A DNA stretch of 64,000 nucleotides from Branchinecta lynchi (lineage: Eukaryota > Arthropoda > Branchiopoda > Anostraca > Branchinectidae), in the NCBI GenBank assembly GCA_023053575.1, contig JAKZAP010000016.1:19300030-19364029 (forward strand), read 5' to 3'. Shown in pieces: positions 11,466-23,224 of this stretch (the first letter of the stretch is position 1; every line of letters starts with the position of its first letter). The notes below the pieces were generated by a model. That model worked only from the letters and a program-made list of their open reading frames with translations, was not told the DNA's origin and did not search any database. Position numbers and translations under genes: made by a program.

Positions 11466-11691
11466 GTAAGTAGCCTAAAGCGAGCGTGCACACGCAGCAC
11501 GATAAGATTTCGCAACCTGTAGATGATCTTTTCCCTGTAAAAGGGATCGGAAAAAAGGTTTAAAAAAATTAGCGATCCTGAAATTAGCGATTTTCTTGTT
11601 AGCGCTTGTCGACACTATCCAGCCATCTTGCTCTCCGACGCGGTGGCTTAGAGCAAGACGTTTGAAAACTGAACATGCCGAGATAAAAAAA
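11466..11691. other. MED16 intron sequence
   Basis: The CGCGGTGG..AGAGCAAGACG patch around 11640 has a faint match to 32795 and 47870. No clear feature. Confidence 0.3.
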
Positions 11692-12000
11692 CAAGACCAA
11701 AGTTGTCGATGGGATCCCACAAATCTAATATTTGATTCAGACAATTTAGTCTTGTCTTCGCTAGATCGAGTCTTCGCCAGGCTAATCATCAGAGAAACCC
11801 AAGTTCAGAAATACCTCTATAAGCCTTATCTATTTTGACGATGCTGACGAAGACTTCCTGCTTTACTTCTGCCAAGTTTCCGGTTTCGCCCGAATTTCGA
11901 GCGAAATACTAGTCCAGCAAAAAAAGAATTCAGAAACGAATCCAGCGTATCTCCTTATCCCCATAAAATCTTGTTCGCAAAGCTACCACCGGCTCTAAAC
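11692..12000 (+). repeat. Family-3 element, left part only
   Basis: It starts CAAGACCAAAGTTGTCGATG after a run of A, as in the fuller copies at 44881 and 56579, then GGGATCCCA, CAAATCTAATATTTG and the first array sequence (CTTCTGCCAAGTTTCCGG). It breaks off near 12000 without the other terminus. Confidence 0.65.
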
Positions 12001-12640
12001 GGGGCACTGGCTCGGCAGCTTGACGAGTAAGAGGAATTCGGGATGGAACAAAATCAGGAGGGAGGATATCGCGGTTAAATGGGCTTTGGTGTACCGAACT
12101 TCATAGAAAGTTGAATTCTGCGTTACTGTACCTTATATCCAAATGTGAGATCCAGTAATATTGAAATCGGGGAAGCAGGCAGGATTTGATAACTCAAATG
12201 GATGACGGGATAGTTCGTCACAGCTCGAAACGTCCCAGTGGTCTGGCGATGAAGGGAGTCTTGAAGTCGTGCATCCCGATGAAAAATCTGTAGCCTGCGT
12301 AGTAGTATGGTAGTCGTACGAAAACGTTGCATGTAATACCATGTAATAGCAAAGAATACTATCATTTAATGTGCCTCAGACTGGTCCAATCTTATGTAGG
12401 AGTATCCAGTAGCATCCAGTCTTGCCATAGTATCATCCAGTCTTGCTAATAGTAGCATACAGTAGTATGCAGCAACATGGTAGCCTTGAAGTAGAAGTAT
12501 ATAGTAGCATCTTTAGTACTGCATGCTACTTAATCGTACTACTTCATAGTACTATTTTGAGGTAAATTTTGCATCGGGATGCTAGCTATTCGGGATATGA
12601 CCGGTAGAAAAACTCAAACTCATGTATATTTAGTAGGCTA
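12001..12640 (-). repeat. Interspersed repeat with TAGTAGCATCCAGT-type words
   Basis: The part at 12270-12550 (conserved words GTAGCCTGCGTAGTAGTATG, TAATGTGCCTCAGACTGG and AGTCTTGC) occurs in the opposite orientation at about 36830-37090, inside the TTAA-ended element at 36767-37500. It is therefore a diverged or rearranged copy of that element's interior. Confidence 0.55.
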
Positions 12641-12770
12641 ATTTGTCTTTAACGGTCAGCTGTTTATTAGTATGTAAGTGTGTGTGAGTTTGGCTGACAT
12701 GTTGTTGTTCCTTTTTATACATTACTCTTCAGTTTTGAAGGATTCAAATAAATAATAATAATAAAAAAGC
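12641..12770 (+). mobile_element. Retroposon 3' end, 'GTGTGAGTTTG..GAAGGATTCAAATAA' family
   Basis: The phrases GGTCAGCTGTTTATTA, GTGTGTGAGTTTGGCTGACA, ATACATTACT and TTTGAAGGATTCAAATAAAT are followed by (AAT)n. The same order occurs at 32095-32215 (+) and inverted at 21990-22160. The trailing A-rich microsatellite suggests a LINE or SINE 3' end. Confidence 0.65.
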
Positions 12771-13474
12771 AAGAAACAGCACAAGGCGTGCCTATACGAA
12801 GTATTTGAAAAACAAAAAGAAGAAGAAAGAAAAGGATGAGACTAAACTAAACTAGACCTACGTTGCCCGGGCAACGTGAAGTGTTGCGGCAACCTTCTTC
12901 CGGCTTCGCCGACTAAAGTGTTGCGAGAGCAACACTTTAGTTTTGTTTCTTCGCTGTCGGTTAAATGCTGAAGTTGTCAACTTATCGAAGCTTTTAAAAC
13001 GGTATGTTCTAAAAAGAATAATCACATGATCAAAAGCTGTTCTTTACCGTTGTAAAACCAACAACAAAACAATATCGGAAGAAGGGACCAAATTGACTTT
13101 GCGGTCAGTTGAAATTTATCCTTTTCAATCGTAGATATCGTGACGGATGAAAACTTGGAACAATATCTTATATAATCTAGTTGGTATTATAAAGCCATCC
13201 GTAACGTTTCAGGATTAAAATACCATAGAAAACACTATTAATTATTACAAAACTACCTTATTGTTTTACATTACCGTATCGTTTGTACCCGTTGTGTAAA
13301 CAGTTAATCCTAGGTTATAGCGATAGACTATCGATACAAACTTTCTTACCGTCATATTGACAGAAATCGAATACAATGTGCGCCAATTTTCAAAAATTTA
13401 TAGCCCGTCGTGAACCGATCCTTACTTACAAGTCCCTCTCCCGTGATTGACATCAAATTCACCGGAAACAAATA

Positions 13475-13783
13475 ATGGATACACCAGCTAGCAAAAGTTG
13501 CAAACCCCTCATCGCTGAAGATGATTATAGCATAACAGCCGATTATTACTTACAAGTCCCATGCATGTCTTACAATTGGGAACAATATTGTTCTTACCAT
13601 CGAATACACCTGAAACAAATAACAGGTATTCCAACTAGCAAAAGCTGCAAACTCCTCATTGCCGAAGATGATTATGAACTAACAGTTGACTGTTGCTTAC
13701 AGTCGACTGTTGCTTACAAGTCCCTTACATGTCTCACAACTGGTATCGCCTATTTTTGGTTTCAGTGTGTACGTTACTCCTGA
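13475..13783 (+). repeat. 147-bp sub-repeat pair with conserved open frame
   Basis: Two copies, 147 bp (49 codons) apart, each read SKSCKPLIAEDDY or close to it. The same pair recurs at about 14192-14605, 16029-16268, 26347-26655, 27085-27324 and 28455-28787, and inverted at 25153-25479, 29479-29790 and 30401-30712. Some copies are interrupted by stops (for example near 15960). I take this as repeat structure with accidental openness, but the frame is worth testing. Confidence 0.5.
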
Positions 13784-16700
13784 AGTTGTCAGCCCCTTGA
13801 AACTTTCAAACTGGTTAATCTCATGAAGGATTTTTGTTCCAAAAAGTGGATGACATATACTTTGATCAGCTCATCAAGGGCTATCGATTGCCCTAACCAC
13901 AACAAAAGAATATCGGAAAAAGGGACTAAATTGACTTTGCAGTCAGTTGAACTGTATCCTTTTCAATCGTAGACATCGAATGAAAACTTGGAACAATATC
14001 CTATATAATCTGGTTGGTATTATAAAGCTATCCGTAACTTTTCAGGATTAAAATACTATAGATGACACTATTAATTATTACGAAACTACCTTGTTTTACA
14101 TTATGCGTAAACCTACGTAAATCCTAGGTTACAGCGATAGACCATCGATACAAAATTTCTTACCGTCAGATTTATATAAATCGAATACAATATGCAACAA
14201 TTTGCACAAATTTCTAGCCCCTCGTGCACCGATTCTACTGACAAGTCCCTTTCCCGTGATAGACATCAAGTTCACCGGATAAAAATAATGGGTACACCGG
14301 CTAGCAAGAGTTGCAAACCCCTCATCGCTGAAGATCTTTGGAGCATAACAGCCGTTTATTACTTACAAGTCCCTTGCATGTCTTACAATTGGGAACCAAA
14401 TTGTTCTTACCACCAAATGACAGGTATGCCAACTAGCGAAAGCTGCAAACCCCTCATTGCCGAAGATGATTATGAGCTAACAGTCTACTGTCACGTACAA
14501 GCCCCTACATGTCTCATAACTGGTATCGCCTATTTTTGGTTTCAGTGTACCTTACTACTGAAGTTGTCAACCCCTTTGAAATTTTCAAACTGGTGTATCT
14601 CATGAAGGAATTTTTGTACAAAAAAATGGATGACATATACTTTGATCAGCTCATCAATGGCTATCGATTTCCTTCGAAAAAAAAAATCTACCTGTATTAG
14701 TTCAAAAGTTGACTTTTTTGCCGTAGGCCAACTTTCTAACTCTAGTTTCTTTAGCAATGAGAGAACTTTTAAAGTTTAAGAGGCACATCTGATACCGTTA
14801 TTCTACCGTAAACCCAAGTGCAAAAAAAAATTGATAAACTCAGCTGAAATCGTCGCAGACATGGATAGAAACAATAGATGGCAGCACCTTCGGACCCGTG
14901 GGAAAAAGCCACTTTTTTGTCTCTGTAGATTTTTCTATTTATCACTCAAAGAAGACATGTGGGCTGTGGGGCCGGGTAACTGCCGCATATATTTAACACT
15001 TATAGATTTTAGTCCATCTTCAATTTGAAACTGGTGCCTGCCTGCTTGCGTGCTAGAACTGATGCTTTCCACTCGAAAGCAGAAACATGGTTTGATGAAA
15101 CGAAAGGTTCGCTAAATGCTGAAGTTGTCAACTTATTGGAGCTTTTTAAAACTGTATGTTCTAAAAAGAATAATCAAATGACCAACAGCTATTCTTCAGC
15201 GTTGCAAAAGCAACAACAAAAGATATTCGGAAGAAGGGACTAAATTGACTTTGCAGTCAGTTGAACTTTATCCGTTTCAGTCGTAGACATCGTGACCGAT
15301 GAAAACTTGGACAAATATCTTATATATTCTAGTTGGTATTATAAAGCTATCCATAACTTTTCAGGATCACTAACAATAAATAGGTATCGCCTATTTTTGC
15401 TTCAGTGACTGTGTACCTTACTACTGAAGTTGTCAACCCCTTGAATTTTTTTTTAACTGGTTTCTCTCATGAAGGATTTTTGTTTAAAAAAATGTATGAC
15501 ATATACTTTGATCAGCTCATCAAGGGCTATCGATTGCCCTAACATCAACAAAGAATATCGAAAAAAGGCACTAAATTGACTTTGTAGTCAGTTGAACTTT
15601 ATCCTTTTCAATCGCAGACATCGTGACGGATGAAAACTTGGAACAATATCTTATATAATCTAGTTGATATTATAAAGCTATCCGTAACTTTTCAGGATTA
15701 TAATACCACAGATGACACTATTAGTTATTACGAGCTACCTCATTGTTTTACATTATCGTTTGTACCCCTAGTTACAGCGATCGACCATGGATACAAACTT
15801 TCTTACCGTCAGATTTATAGAAATCGCATACAATGTGCACCAGTTTCCACAAATTTCTAGCCCCTCGTGAAATGATTCTTACTTACAAGTCCCTCTTCCG
15901 TGATAGACATTAAATTTCACCGGATAAAAGTAATGGGTACACCAGCTAGCAAAAAGTTGTAAGCCCCTCATCGCTGAAGATGAGTGTACCATAACAGCCG
16001 ATTATTACTAAAGTCCCTATGATGTCTTATGATTGGGAACCAAATTGTTCTTACCATCGAATACACCGGAAACAAATACCAGGTACACCAGCTAGCAAGT
16101 ACACCAGCTAGCAGAAGTTGTAAACTCCTCATCGCTGAAGATGACTGTAGCATAACAGCCGATTATTACGTACAATTCCCTTGCATATCTTACCATTGGG
16201 AACTCAATTGTTCTTACCATCGAATACACTGGAAACAAATAACAGATACACCAAGTAGCAAAAGCTGAAAACCCCTCATCGCCGAAGATGATTATGAGCT
16301 AACAGTCGACTGTTGCTTACAAGTCCCCTACATTTCTCACAACTGGTATCGCCTGTTTTTGGTTTCAGTCTGCACCTTACTAATGAAGTTGTCAACCCCT
16401 TGAAATTTTCAAACTGGTGTATCTCATGAAGGAATTTTTGTACCAAAAAATGGATGACATATGTAAGATTAGCTCATCAACTGCTATCGATTGCCGTCGA
16501 AAAAAAAATTCTACCTGTCTTAGTTCAAAAGTTGACTTTTTTGCCGTAGGCCAACTTTCTAACGTCACCGCTTAGAAGGGAGCAAAGGATAAGCTCTAAT
16601 TTCTTTTGCAACGAGACAACTTTGGAAGTTTAAGAGTTTAAGAAAGTTACCATTTGTCTACCGGAAACCCAAGTGCAAAAAACGAACGATAAACTCAGCT

Positions 16701-17184
16701 GAAATCGCGCAGAAAAATGGATAGAAACAATAGATGGCAGCACTTTCGGACCCGTGGGAAAAAGCCACTTTTTTGTCTCTGTAGATTTTTCTATTTATCA
16801 CTCAAAGAAGATATGTTGGCTGTGGGGCCGGGTAACTGCCGCATATATTTAACACTTATAGATTTTAGTCCATCTTCAATTTGAAACTGGTGCCTGCCTG
16901 CTAACGTGCTAGAACAGAGCTTTCCACTCGAAAGCAGAAACATGGTTTGATGAAACGAAAGGTTCGCTACACAACTTGAGATGGTCCTCTCCGACATAGG
17001 CTATACAACTCCACTTCACTTCGCAAACCGTAGGCTCTGGCTCGAGGACAAGCAAAAACCATCCTTATTGGCCCCAGGCAAGAATTATACGGAGCTTTCC
17101 AAAATGTAGGTCCACATTTTTCCGTAAAAACCGCACAGGTTAGACCCTTCCCAGTTACCAGGAATAAAATGAAATCGGAGTCAT

Positions 17185-17214
17185 AGGAAAAAAAAAAAAA
17201 AAAAAAAAAAAAAC
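17185..17214. repeat. Poly(A)/poly(T) tract
   Basis: A run of about 25 A near the end of family-2 copy A. The matching position in the other copies is an (A)n(C)(A)n tract (29570-29600) or a T-rich tract (24440-24470). Confidence 0.7.
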
Positions 17215-17246
17215 GAGGACAAAACCAAAGTGTTGCTCTCGCAACA

Positions 17247-17462
17247 CAATAACAAAACAAACGTACTATAATATGGGTGGCTCCAGTCTAGAGAACAAAC
17301 AAACTGGGCAGGGGGCTGGGCCACAGCCACAAATGGATCAATAAAACCGTACAGTCGCGTAACTTTGTGGTTACGAGCACTTGGAAGGAGATGTAGTAGG
17401 CTAGGTGCTTGACATATTATAAAACAATTTACTGATTGTCCTTAAATCAGTATGGTAAATAT
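17247..17462. other. MED16 intron sequence
   Basis: No feature recognised. Confidence 0.3.
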
Positions 17463-17620
17463 ACTTTACAAAAACTCTTGCAGTACTTGCTACTGGGATT
17501 AATCTTGTCTTTATCAAGATAAGATTATCCCTAATTCGGATTAATTTTATCCCAACAGAGATAAGATTAATCCCAGTAGCAAATACTGCACCCTTATCCG
17601 GAGAAACTTTTTACAGTGTA
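17463..17620. mobile_element. MITE, 'ACACTGTAAAA' family, copy 1
   Basis: The arms CTTGCAGTACTTGCTACTGG then ATTAATCTTGTCT (left) and the inverse ATTAATCCCAGTAGCAAATA then CTGCA (right) form a long imperfect palindrome, ending TTTTTACAGTGTA. The same design is at 59626-59997. Confidence 0.75.
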
Positions 17621-18129
17621 GCTTCCAGAATCGAGAATATTATTAACAAAGTCAATAGAAAGAAAATGTTCGACAGAAACGCTGTGCGGGACATCCACAA
17701 CACACAACCGCGAACAAAAATTTGATACCAATCCCCCCCCCCCCCCCTCCACCAAAAGAAAAAGCAGAAAACCACACCGTTGGTTCCTTCAGTTTATTTA
17801 ATAATAAAACAAAACATATCTCTCGTGCCCAAATACGATGTTTTTTTAGTCATAAAAAAAAAATTAAGTTGTCACCAGATAATTTAAAAGAAATAAAAAA
17901 TAACAGGGCAGAAAAAATGCTAAACATCATTATACCTCCCTGAGCACTGGCTCCACCTCCGGTTCATTTGAGATAGACCCGACAGTATGCGAGGGTAGCG
18001 GTGTGAAAGTCATACCAATGCATTTATGTAGGCGCAATCGGCTGAGCATATTGTGGTATTTAAAATGTTTGAGCTGATAAAGTAAGCAAAGAACAAATAT
18101 CAAATAAATCAGATTTTCAGTTTTCAGTC

Positions 18130-18162
<33 letters not shown>

Positions 18163-18252
18163 AGTCGTGACCCCCTGTAGAAGTAACCTCAGTTACCTAA
18201 TAGTGAAGGGTAACTGAAAGCCGATTTACTAGTATTGAATTCTTTTTTGTAG
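17621..18252. repeat. Intron with C-rich homopolymers
   Basis: Poly-C runs are at 17730-17748 and at 18131-18162 (about 32 C in a row). The ORF at 17722-17943 is low-complexity. The acceptor TTCTTTTTTGTAG lies at 18241-18252. Confidence 0.6.
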
Positions 18253-18414
18253 GAATGGATCTGCGACAAGCACTGGACTACCCCGGACATTGTCACCTGC
18301 ATGACTACCCCTCAGTTCTCCTTTGTTACTGGTCCGGTGTCATCCTCGCTTTACATCGTGCTTGCGACAGAGGGCGGTCGTATAGTCTGCCTTAGTAAGG
18401 AGAATATGAAGGAG
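18253..18414 (+). CDS. MED16: MED16 exon C: WD40-like region
   Basis: The acceptor is TTTTTTGTAG and the donor is GTATTA. The exon is exactly 54 codons in phase 0 at both ends. The peptide starts EWICDKHWTT, includes VTCMTTPQFSFVTGPVSSSLY and ends GGRIVCLSKENMKE. This corresponds to the human blade with [20 protein letters not shown] and FHDGSVHIVHR. Weak on its own, it is anchored by phase and order. Confidence 0.8.
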
Positions 18415-18845
18415 GTATTATAATGAAGGAATTAATGAAACAAGGGTGTATTAATTTTTTTTTAGAATCTTCAATGCCCAGAGACGAAAGTGTAAGCGAC
18501 TAATTACCCTAAAAAAACATCAACAACAACGAAGACTTCGACAAAAAGGAAAGAAAGGAAAGGAGCTTGACTTACCCGGTCTGGGACACCCAGCCAAAAA
18601 AAAATAAGACATTTTCATCCAGTATCACTACTAACTATCCAAAACAAAAACTTAAAACAGCTGAGAATAACACATCAAATTCATATATAGCAAAACAGTG
18701 AACCTTTAACATGATTATGCGGTCCCGGCGGAGAGCTAATTCTTTGCTGTTGTTTTTGCTTTTATGTTGTTGTTGTCGTTATCTTTGTGTGTATGGCCCT
18801 TGTTAGTCGTTGAAGAAATAAAATAAATAAATAAATAAATAAGAT
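18415..18845 (+). mobile_element. Intron with a retroposon tail (AAATA)n
   Basis: TTAGTCGTTGAAGAAATAAA is followed by (TAAA)n at 18815-18842. This looks like the 3' end of a LINE or SINE in + orientation. Its 5' limit is unknown. Confidence 0.45.
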
Positions 18846-19054
18846 ACGGAAATCCAGTAAAACACTGCATGACCTTCACTCAGTCGATAAGCCTTCCCAT
18901 AGTAAAGTCTGAACATGTCTAATGCTGAATCTCGATCTACTAGTTACTACAACCGGCCTACGGATCAGCTGCGAACTACGAGTTCCATATTCATGAAAAG
19001 AGGACGCACGGGAAGAATACTGAAAATACCCCCTGAAACGAGTAATAGAAAATA

Positions 19055-19145
19055 AGTAGTGAACTGAACAAAAGTGCTCCGCCGGCGAGATTTGAAACCC
19101 ACGACCTCTGGTGGAACGAAGGGATACGGGCTTAAAGCACCAATG
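19055..19145 (-). repeat. Possible tRNA-derived fragment
   Basis: On the minus strand, GGTCGTGGGTTTCAAATCTC resembles a B-box with T-arm, followed by GCCGGCGGAGCAC like an acceptor-stem 3' half. No matching 5' half is present, so it is at best a SINE or tRNA relic. Confidence 0.3.
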
Positions 19146-19238
19146 ACAATTTTTGTTTTTCAGATGATTTATTCGCGCCCTTTAGGTAGTTCATAGAAAA
19201 TGTATTTATCAGTTAACGACTGAGAGGGCTCACCGTAA

Positions 19239-19598
19239 GTGCAAAATAACAGTAGGGAGTAGCGCCAAGACCTATGCTTCCCATGCTTTGCAAACGGGCC
19301 ATACTCGTAGCGCCACCCGTTACGCTTGCGGCATTTAAAGCGAGAGAAACTTGCGGGTTTAGACATTTCTGGGAAAGCAAAGATGCGGTCTGCACACACC
19401 AAGGAAACAATCAATAGAGGCTATATCATTTTTTTGCAATGTCCAGAATATGAAGTTATCGAAACAAGCACTGGTGTACGACTGAATGAGTTTCAGTAGG
19501 GATGTTCTCAACCGCTATTGGCGATAGTATCACTGCTATTCGAGTCTGTGTCAATTTTGTCAAGTCTTGGCGCTACTCCCAAGTGTTATTTTGCTCTG
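19239..19598. mobile_element. MITE, 'AGAGCAAAATAACACTA' family, copy 3
   Basis: The left end is GTGCAAAATAACAGTAGGG then AGTAGCGCCAAGACC. The right end is AAGTCTTGGCGCTACTCCC then AAGTGTTATTTTGCTCTG. A second, shorter right-end copy follows directly at 19599-19655, so the right terminus is duplicated in tandem. Confidence 0.75.
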
Positions 19599-19655
19599 TA
19601 TTTGAGTGTGTGTCAATTTTGTAAAGTCTTTGACGCTAGTGTTATTTTGCTCTGC

Positions 19656-20514
19656 TCGCGGTTGCTGTGAAAACTGTGGCGTTTTTATACGGCGGATTTT
19701 TCTGAAATGTTCTCTTAAGGCACTCGCTCGATGATCCAAAAATGGCCGTCCGTTTTTCCTGGCTAAAAATCTTGTTCAAGAAGTCAGTAACAGCACGTTT
19801 CCTAAAATTGATAACTCAAATGGTCAGAGCTATTTTGCACTTGTTTCCGTTTCGTTTTTCGTTTCCGAACCACGGGAAATAAAAGTGACGGAAGTAAATA
19901 AACGTCCTTTCCAGGGAATTTTCAAATTTTCAGTTTTTTCAGTTTATTTTATAATAAAGCAAAAAATATCTCTCGTGGGCGTCATCAAGTCTCGTCGGTC
20001 AAGTCTTTTGACGTCATTTTCTTCCAGATTCTCATATTCGGTCCAGTTCGATCCTGGCAAAAAAAGAGAAAGAACCGATTGCGATTTCTGAGCCTCGTTT
20101 TTGTTGCATGCTGCAGGTCCACTTCTCGGCCGATTCCGGACTGATTCTTTCTACATCCGTTTTTGCACTGCAGTGCTTCCGAGGAAGACGGCAGCGCTTC
20201 TCGAGAATCACGGACTTGCTCCCCGACCAAATCCGTAATGTGCTGCAGCGCTGCCGCTTCAATCAAGAAGAAAGTGAATCCAAAAACGCATAGTGTGCAA
20301 AAACAAACAAGTGCTGCAGCAGCGATGCGGCAACGCTATTGCAACAAAAACGAGGCTCTGGTAGAACATGAATTTTTGAAAATCACAATTTTGTGACCAA
20401 ACATACAAAAAGGGAAATGGAATGGAAATGAATGGGCATAGTTAGGCTTACTAGTTCAGAGGCTTTTAAAAAATCGATACATACATTTTTTCAAACCCTT
20501 CCCTCCACCCCAAA
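19656..20514. other. Intron sequence, repeats unclear
   Basis: Words such as TTTTGACGTCATTTTCTTCC recall 5550-5580, so parts are interspersed repeats. Overlapping ORFs on both strands at 19985-20396 have no recognisable protein motif, and I do not call a gene. Confidence 0.3.
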
Positions 20515-20691
20515 CGGATGATCGGATCCGGGAAAGGAAGTGTCGCTGAGCATTGGGTGGAGTGCCTGTGCCTGCCGACTTCCATCGTCCAAGCTCATGT
20601 GGAAGTGTCCGAAGTAGCAAAAGTTGGACAGAGAGTCACACTATACGATCGAGGTATGGCATTTGAACTGAAGGTCGCAAGACTTGCAAGT
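20515..20691 (+). repeat. Family-1 remnant (one unit and the terminal hairpin)
   Basis: GGATGATCGGATCCGGG, CCGACTTCCATCGTCCAAG and a degenerate end TATGGCATTTG...CTTGCAAGTGCCAT follow the same order as the right end of 1865-3283, with internal loss. Confidence 0.6.
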
Positions 20692-21759
20692 GCCATCACA
20701 ATATCGAATATCCACACTCAAGAGTGGGAGACATGAGTGAGGGAGGGGGTGGGGGCACCAGTCAGTATACTCCAAGCAGCCCTTGGGGTCTTACTGTTGG
20801 GAATGTGGTGATGGAGTAGTAGTGTGTGTGGGTAGGGTCCGCCCGTCTCTGCGAAAGGCTGCTTCATCGAGTGAAATACCCTTGAGGCTATTAATGAATA
20901 ATTTTAATTAATCTAATTAATTAATTTAATTAATTAAGTTGTCCTGAGGTCCATCAACAAAATGAAACAAATTGTAGTCATCCCTGGAGCTCCATGATCT
21001 TTCGGTTTAGTGACTTTTAATTATTTTGGTTATTATTATTTTGGTTATTGTGTTTCTGTCTTTTTTTTTATTTTAACCGTACTCCCTCTACCCAGACGGG
21101 TTACAAATAAAATTATTAATTAATACCCTCAAGGGTATTTCACTCGATGAAGCAGCCTTTAAAATTAGGCGTAGCAGATATTTGGCAAACCGAAAGAAAA
21201 TTGAACGAATTTGACAAAGGTTTTCGTTATATAAGGCATATTCTCGCCGTTCCCCGAGGACTCCACTTGTGGAGTCCCTGCGTTTTTGTTTGTCCCGGGG
21301 ACTCACTCCCCGTATTCTCGCGAGTCCCCACGGACGGGAAATGCTCCGACTATCATGAGCATCATCAAAAAAGACTCCCTTTCATATTTTCGGAGGGGAA
21401 TCAGTTTTTGCTGGCGTTGGTGCATGTAAAATTAATTAAAAAGAATCAGAGTAAACAAAACAAAAATAAAGTGGATCCAGACTAGTTTTGTCAGCTGCAC
21501 ATTTTTTTTAAGAACAAAATCCATTTTAGAAGCATTCCCCGTGTTCTCGTTGTTTTCCGAGGCGGAGTCTGCTTGGAGTGACTCCCTCTATTCTCGCCGT
21601 TCCCTTCGATTCCCCGAGGAGTCCTCGGGGAACGGCGAGAATATGCCTATAGAGTGAATCAGAGGGCTACTTCTAGCCACCAGTGCCATGTAGCGGTAGA
21701 TTTAGTAGCTTCGGCATTTACGATATCATCGTAATGCTAGTCTGTATCTTACCTTACAG
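20692..21759. repeat. Intron with retroposon tail and ATTCTCGCCGTTCC-family repeats
   Basis: ATTAATTAATTTAATTAATT lies at 20905-20937. A + oriented retroposon end (ACTCCCTCTACCCAGACGGG, then TTACAAATAAAATTATTA) is at 21078-21125, and an inverted GAGGGTATTTCACTCGATGA duplicate is found at about 20865-20885 and 21130-21152. Copies of the CCGAGGACTCC/GGAGTCC palindromic repeat lie at 21236-21330 and 21535-21645, and resemble 55880-56160 inverted. Confidence 0.5.
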
Positions 21760-21967
21760 ATTTCCCAGACTTTTCCCGGCCATGACCTCGATTCCCCTCA
21801 GAAAAAGATCAAGCTTGAGATGGACGAGCCATCAGCCAAACGGGTTAAAGAGGAGACAGTTTCGGCCGTCACGTCCTGCTGTTTGAGCCCGTTGGGGAAC
21901 GTTCTGGTAACGTTTGACAACAAGCAGATGCTCACCATGTACAGGCTGTCGCCGATACTAGAGCCAG
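21760..21967 (+). CDS. MED16: MED16 exon D: end of WD40-like domain
   Basis: The acceptor is TTACCTTACAG and the donor is GTAGAT. The exon starts in phase 0 and ends with 1 nt. It begins ISQTFPGHD, has a basic stretch (KKIKLEMDEPSAKRVKEE) and ends SPLGNVLVTFDNKQMLTMYR, LSPILEP. Human MED16 has the same layout: a variable DEPAMKRPR segment, then a strand ending GKLSVLRLSP. The basic segment could be a nuclear localisation signal. That is inferred. Confidence 0.9.
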
Positions 21968-21989
21968 GTAGATAATATATCTTTTATCC

Positions 21990-22160
21990 AGTTTTTTATT
22001 ATTATTATTATTATTATTATTGTTATTATTATTTATTTGATCCTTCAAAACTGAAGAGTAATGTATAAAAAGGAACAACAACATGTCAGTCAAACTCACA
22101 TACATTTACATATTAATAAACAGCTGACCGTTAAAGACACATTAGCCTACTAAATATACA
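21990..22160 (-). mobile_element. Retroposon 3' end, same family as 12641-12770
   Basis: Inverted copy: (TTA)n, then TTTGATCCTTCAAAACTGAA, ATGTCAGTCAAACTCACA and CAGCTGACCGTTAAAGACAC. The microsatellite lies at the downstream (3') end of the element, as expected. Confidence 0.65.
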
Positions 22161-22516
22161 ACGAAGTACATGGAAAAAAAAAACGAAGCTCAAAATAAAC
22201 AAACTAATCAGGCCGCTTTTTTGTGAAAAAAGGGGAAAGGCTGTGATGAAGAGATTTTGTTGTCAGCCTTTTTATGAAAGTTTTTACCATTTAAAGTTTC
22301 CAAAGGATTGTGATCCATAATGTCGTGAGATAAATATTTCGATTGATTTGTGACATTTGTGAAAATATCTACTTAAATTTCAAAAAGACCAGCCAGGAAG
22401 ACTGTAGAAGTCGTAAATATACTGTATGTATCAGCTGTTTAAGCAAACAATTGAATTTAAACCAATAGAAGATGAAGCTGTTGTTGTACAGTGTTTATGA
22501 AATTAAACATGACAGT

Positions 22517-22820
22517 GAGCGTGTTCCTCCCTACTTATCGTAGTTACTACACATGGCGTCACGAATTTTGACTTCTTGGCGTCAAGGCTGGGACGCATTT
22601 TTCTATTTACGTCAAAATATCACTCCACGGGGCAACCCAGCCAATCACGTTACAGAGATCCGTAGTTACCGCTATTACTACGCTCCGAACATGGTAAGTA
22701 AATAGTTACTGTTAGTTACTACTTCGATAAGGTTGGAACGGTCAGCGTAGTAACTTTTCGTGAGGTTGTGATGTAAATAGTAACTAAAAGTCACTATTGT
22801 TAGAAGGGTGGGACATGCTC
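22517..22820 (+). mobile_element. MITE, 'GAGCGTGTTCCA' family, copy b
   Basis: It starts GAGCGTGTTCC and ends TTAGAAGGGTGGGACATGCTC. The interior TAGTTACTACACATGGCGTCA, GTTACTGTTAGTTACTACTT and GGTCAGCGTAGTAACTTTTC match the other copies. No ORF. Confidence 0.8.
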
Positions 22821-23016
22821 AGTGTCTTGAGGAATGAGTAGAGGCCAGAACCTTTTTACTGACTCTTGTGGCGTGATTCCTCGACACAGATGGCTCTGGG
22901 TTCACGTTCCTAGACACTACAGAAGCCTACAGTGGAATAAACAATGCATTCCTTGATTGTTGATGATGGTGAAGTGGTTATTTTAGTGAGTTTTGTAATA
23001 TTATCTTATTTTGTAG

Positions 23017-23224
23017 GTGGTCCACTGAACGTTCCAAACGCTGTTCTCATGCTTGAATTCTGTCTCGTCAGTGGGGTGGACTACTGGGACATCCTTCCGT
23101 GCCTAAGGACAGGTATGATCGATTCCATATGTGACAAGTTGTGGGAGAACTTCAACATTCAGCCTTCACATGTGCAGCAGTTCCACTATTCAAGACTTGT
23201 CACGATGACGATTAGCCTATACAG
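23017..23224 (+). CDS. MED16: MED16 exon E: start of helical domain, DYWDIL motif
   Basis: The acceptor is TATTTTGTAG and the donor is GTAATT. The exon starts with 2 nt and ends with 2 nt. It encodes GGPLNVPNAVLMLEFCLVSG, then VDYWDILPCLRTGMIDSICD and a helix ending MTISLYR. The block LLEYCMVTGYDWWDIL, then MVQSLVEKL, is among the best conserved stretches of MED16 in animals, so this exon identifies the gene. Confidence 0.96.

Larger units (their letters stand above)
12852..17246 (-). mobile_element. Family-2 hairpin-ended element, copy A (Helentron-like)
   Basis: Read on the minus strand, it starts at GTGTTGCGAGAGCAACAC, a perfect 7-bp stem hairpin, and ends with the palindrome CGTTGCCCGGGCAACG, then TAGGT and CTAG. 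It is flanked by T on both sides with no duplication. The interior holds tandem units of about 0.8-0.9 kb (13080-13910, 13920-14700, then degenerate units), each with a 147-bp sub-repeat. A 3'-terminal hairpin shortly before CTAG and insertion at T-T are features known for Helitron/Helentron elements. No Rep/helicase is encoded, so it would be non-autonomous. Confidence 0.65.

Noticed and set aside
19985..20396. Overlapping ORFs on both strands.
   Set aside because: No motif, no splice context, and they lie in an intron of MED16.
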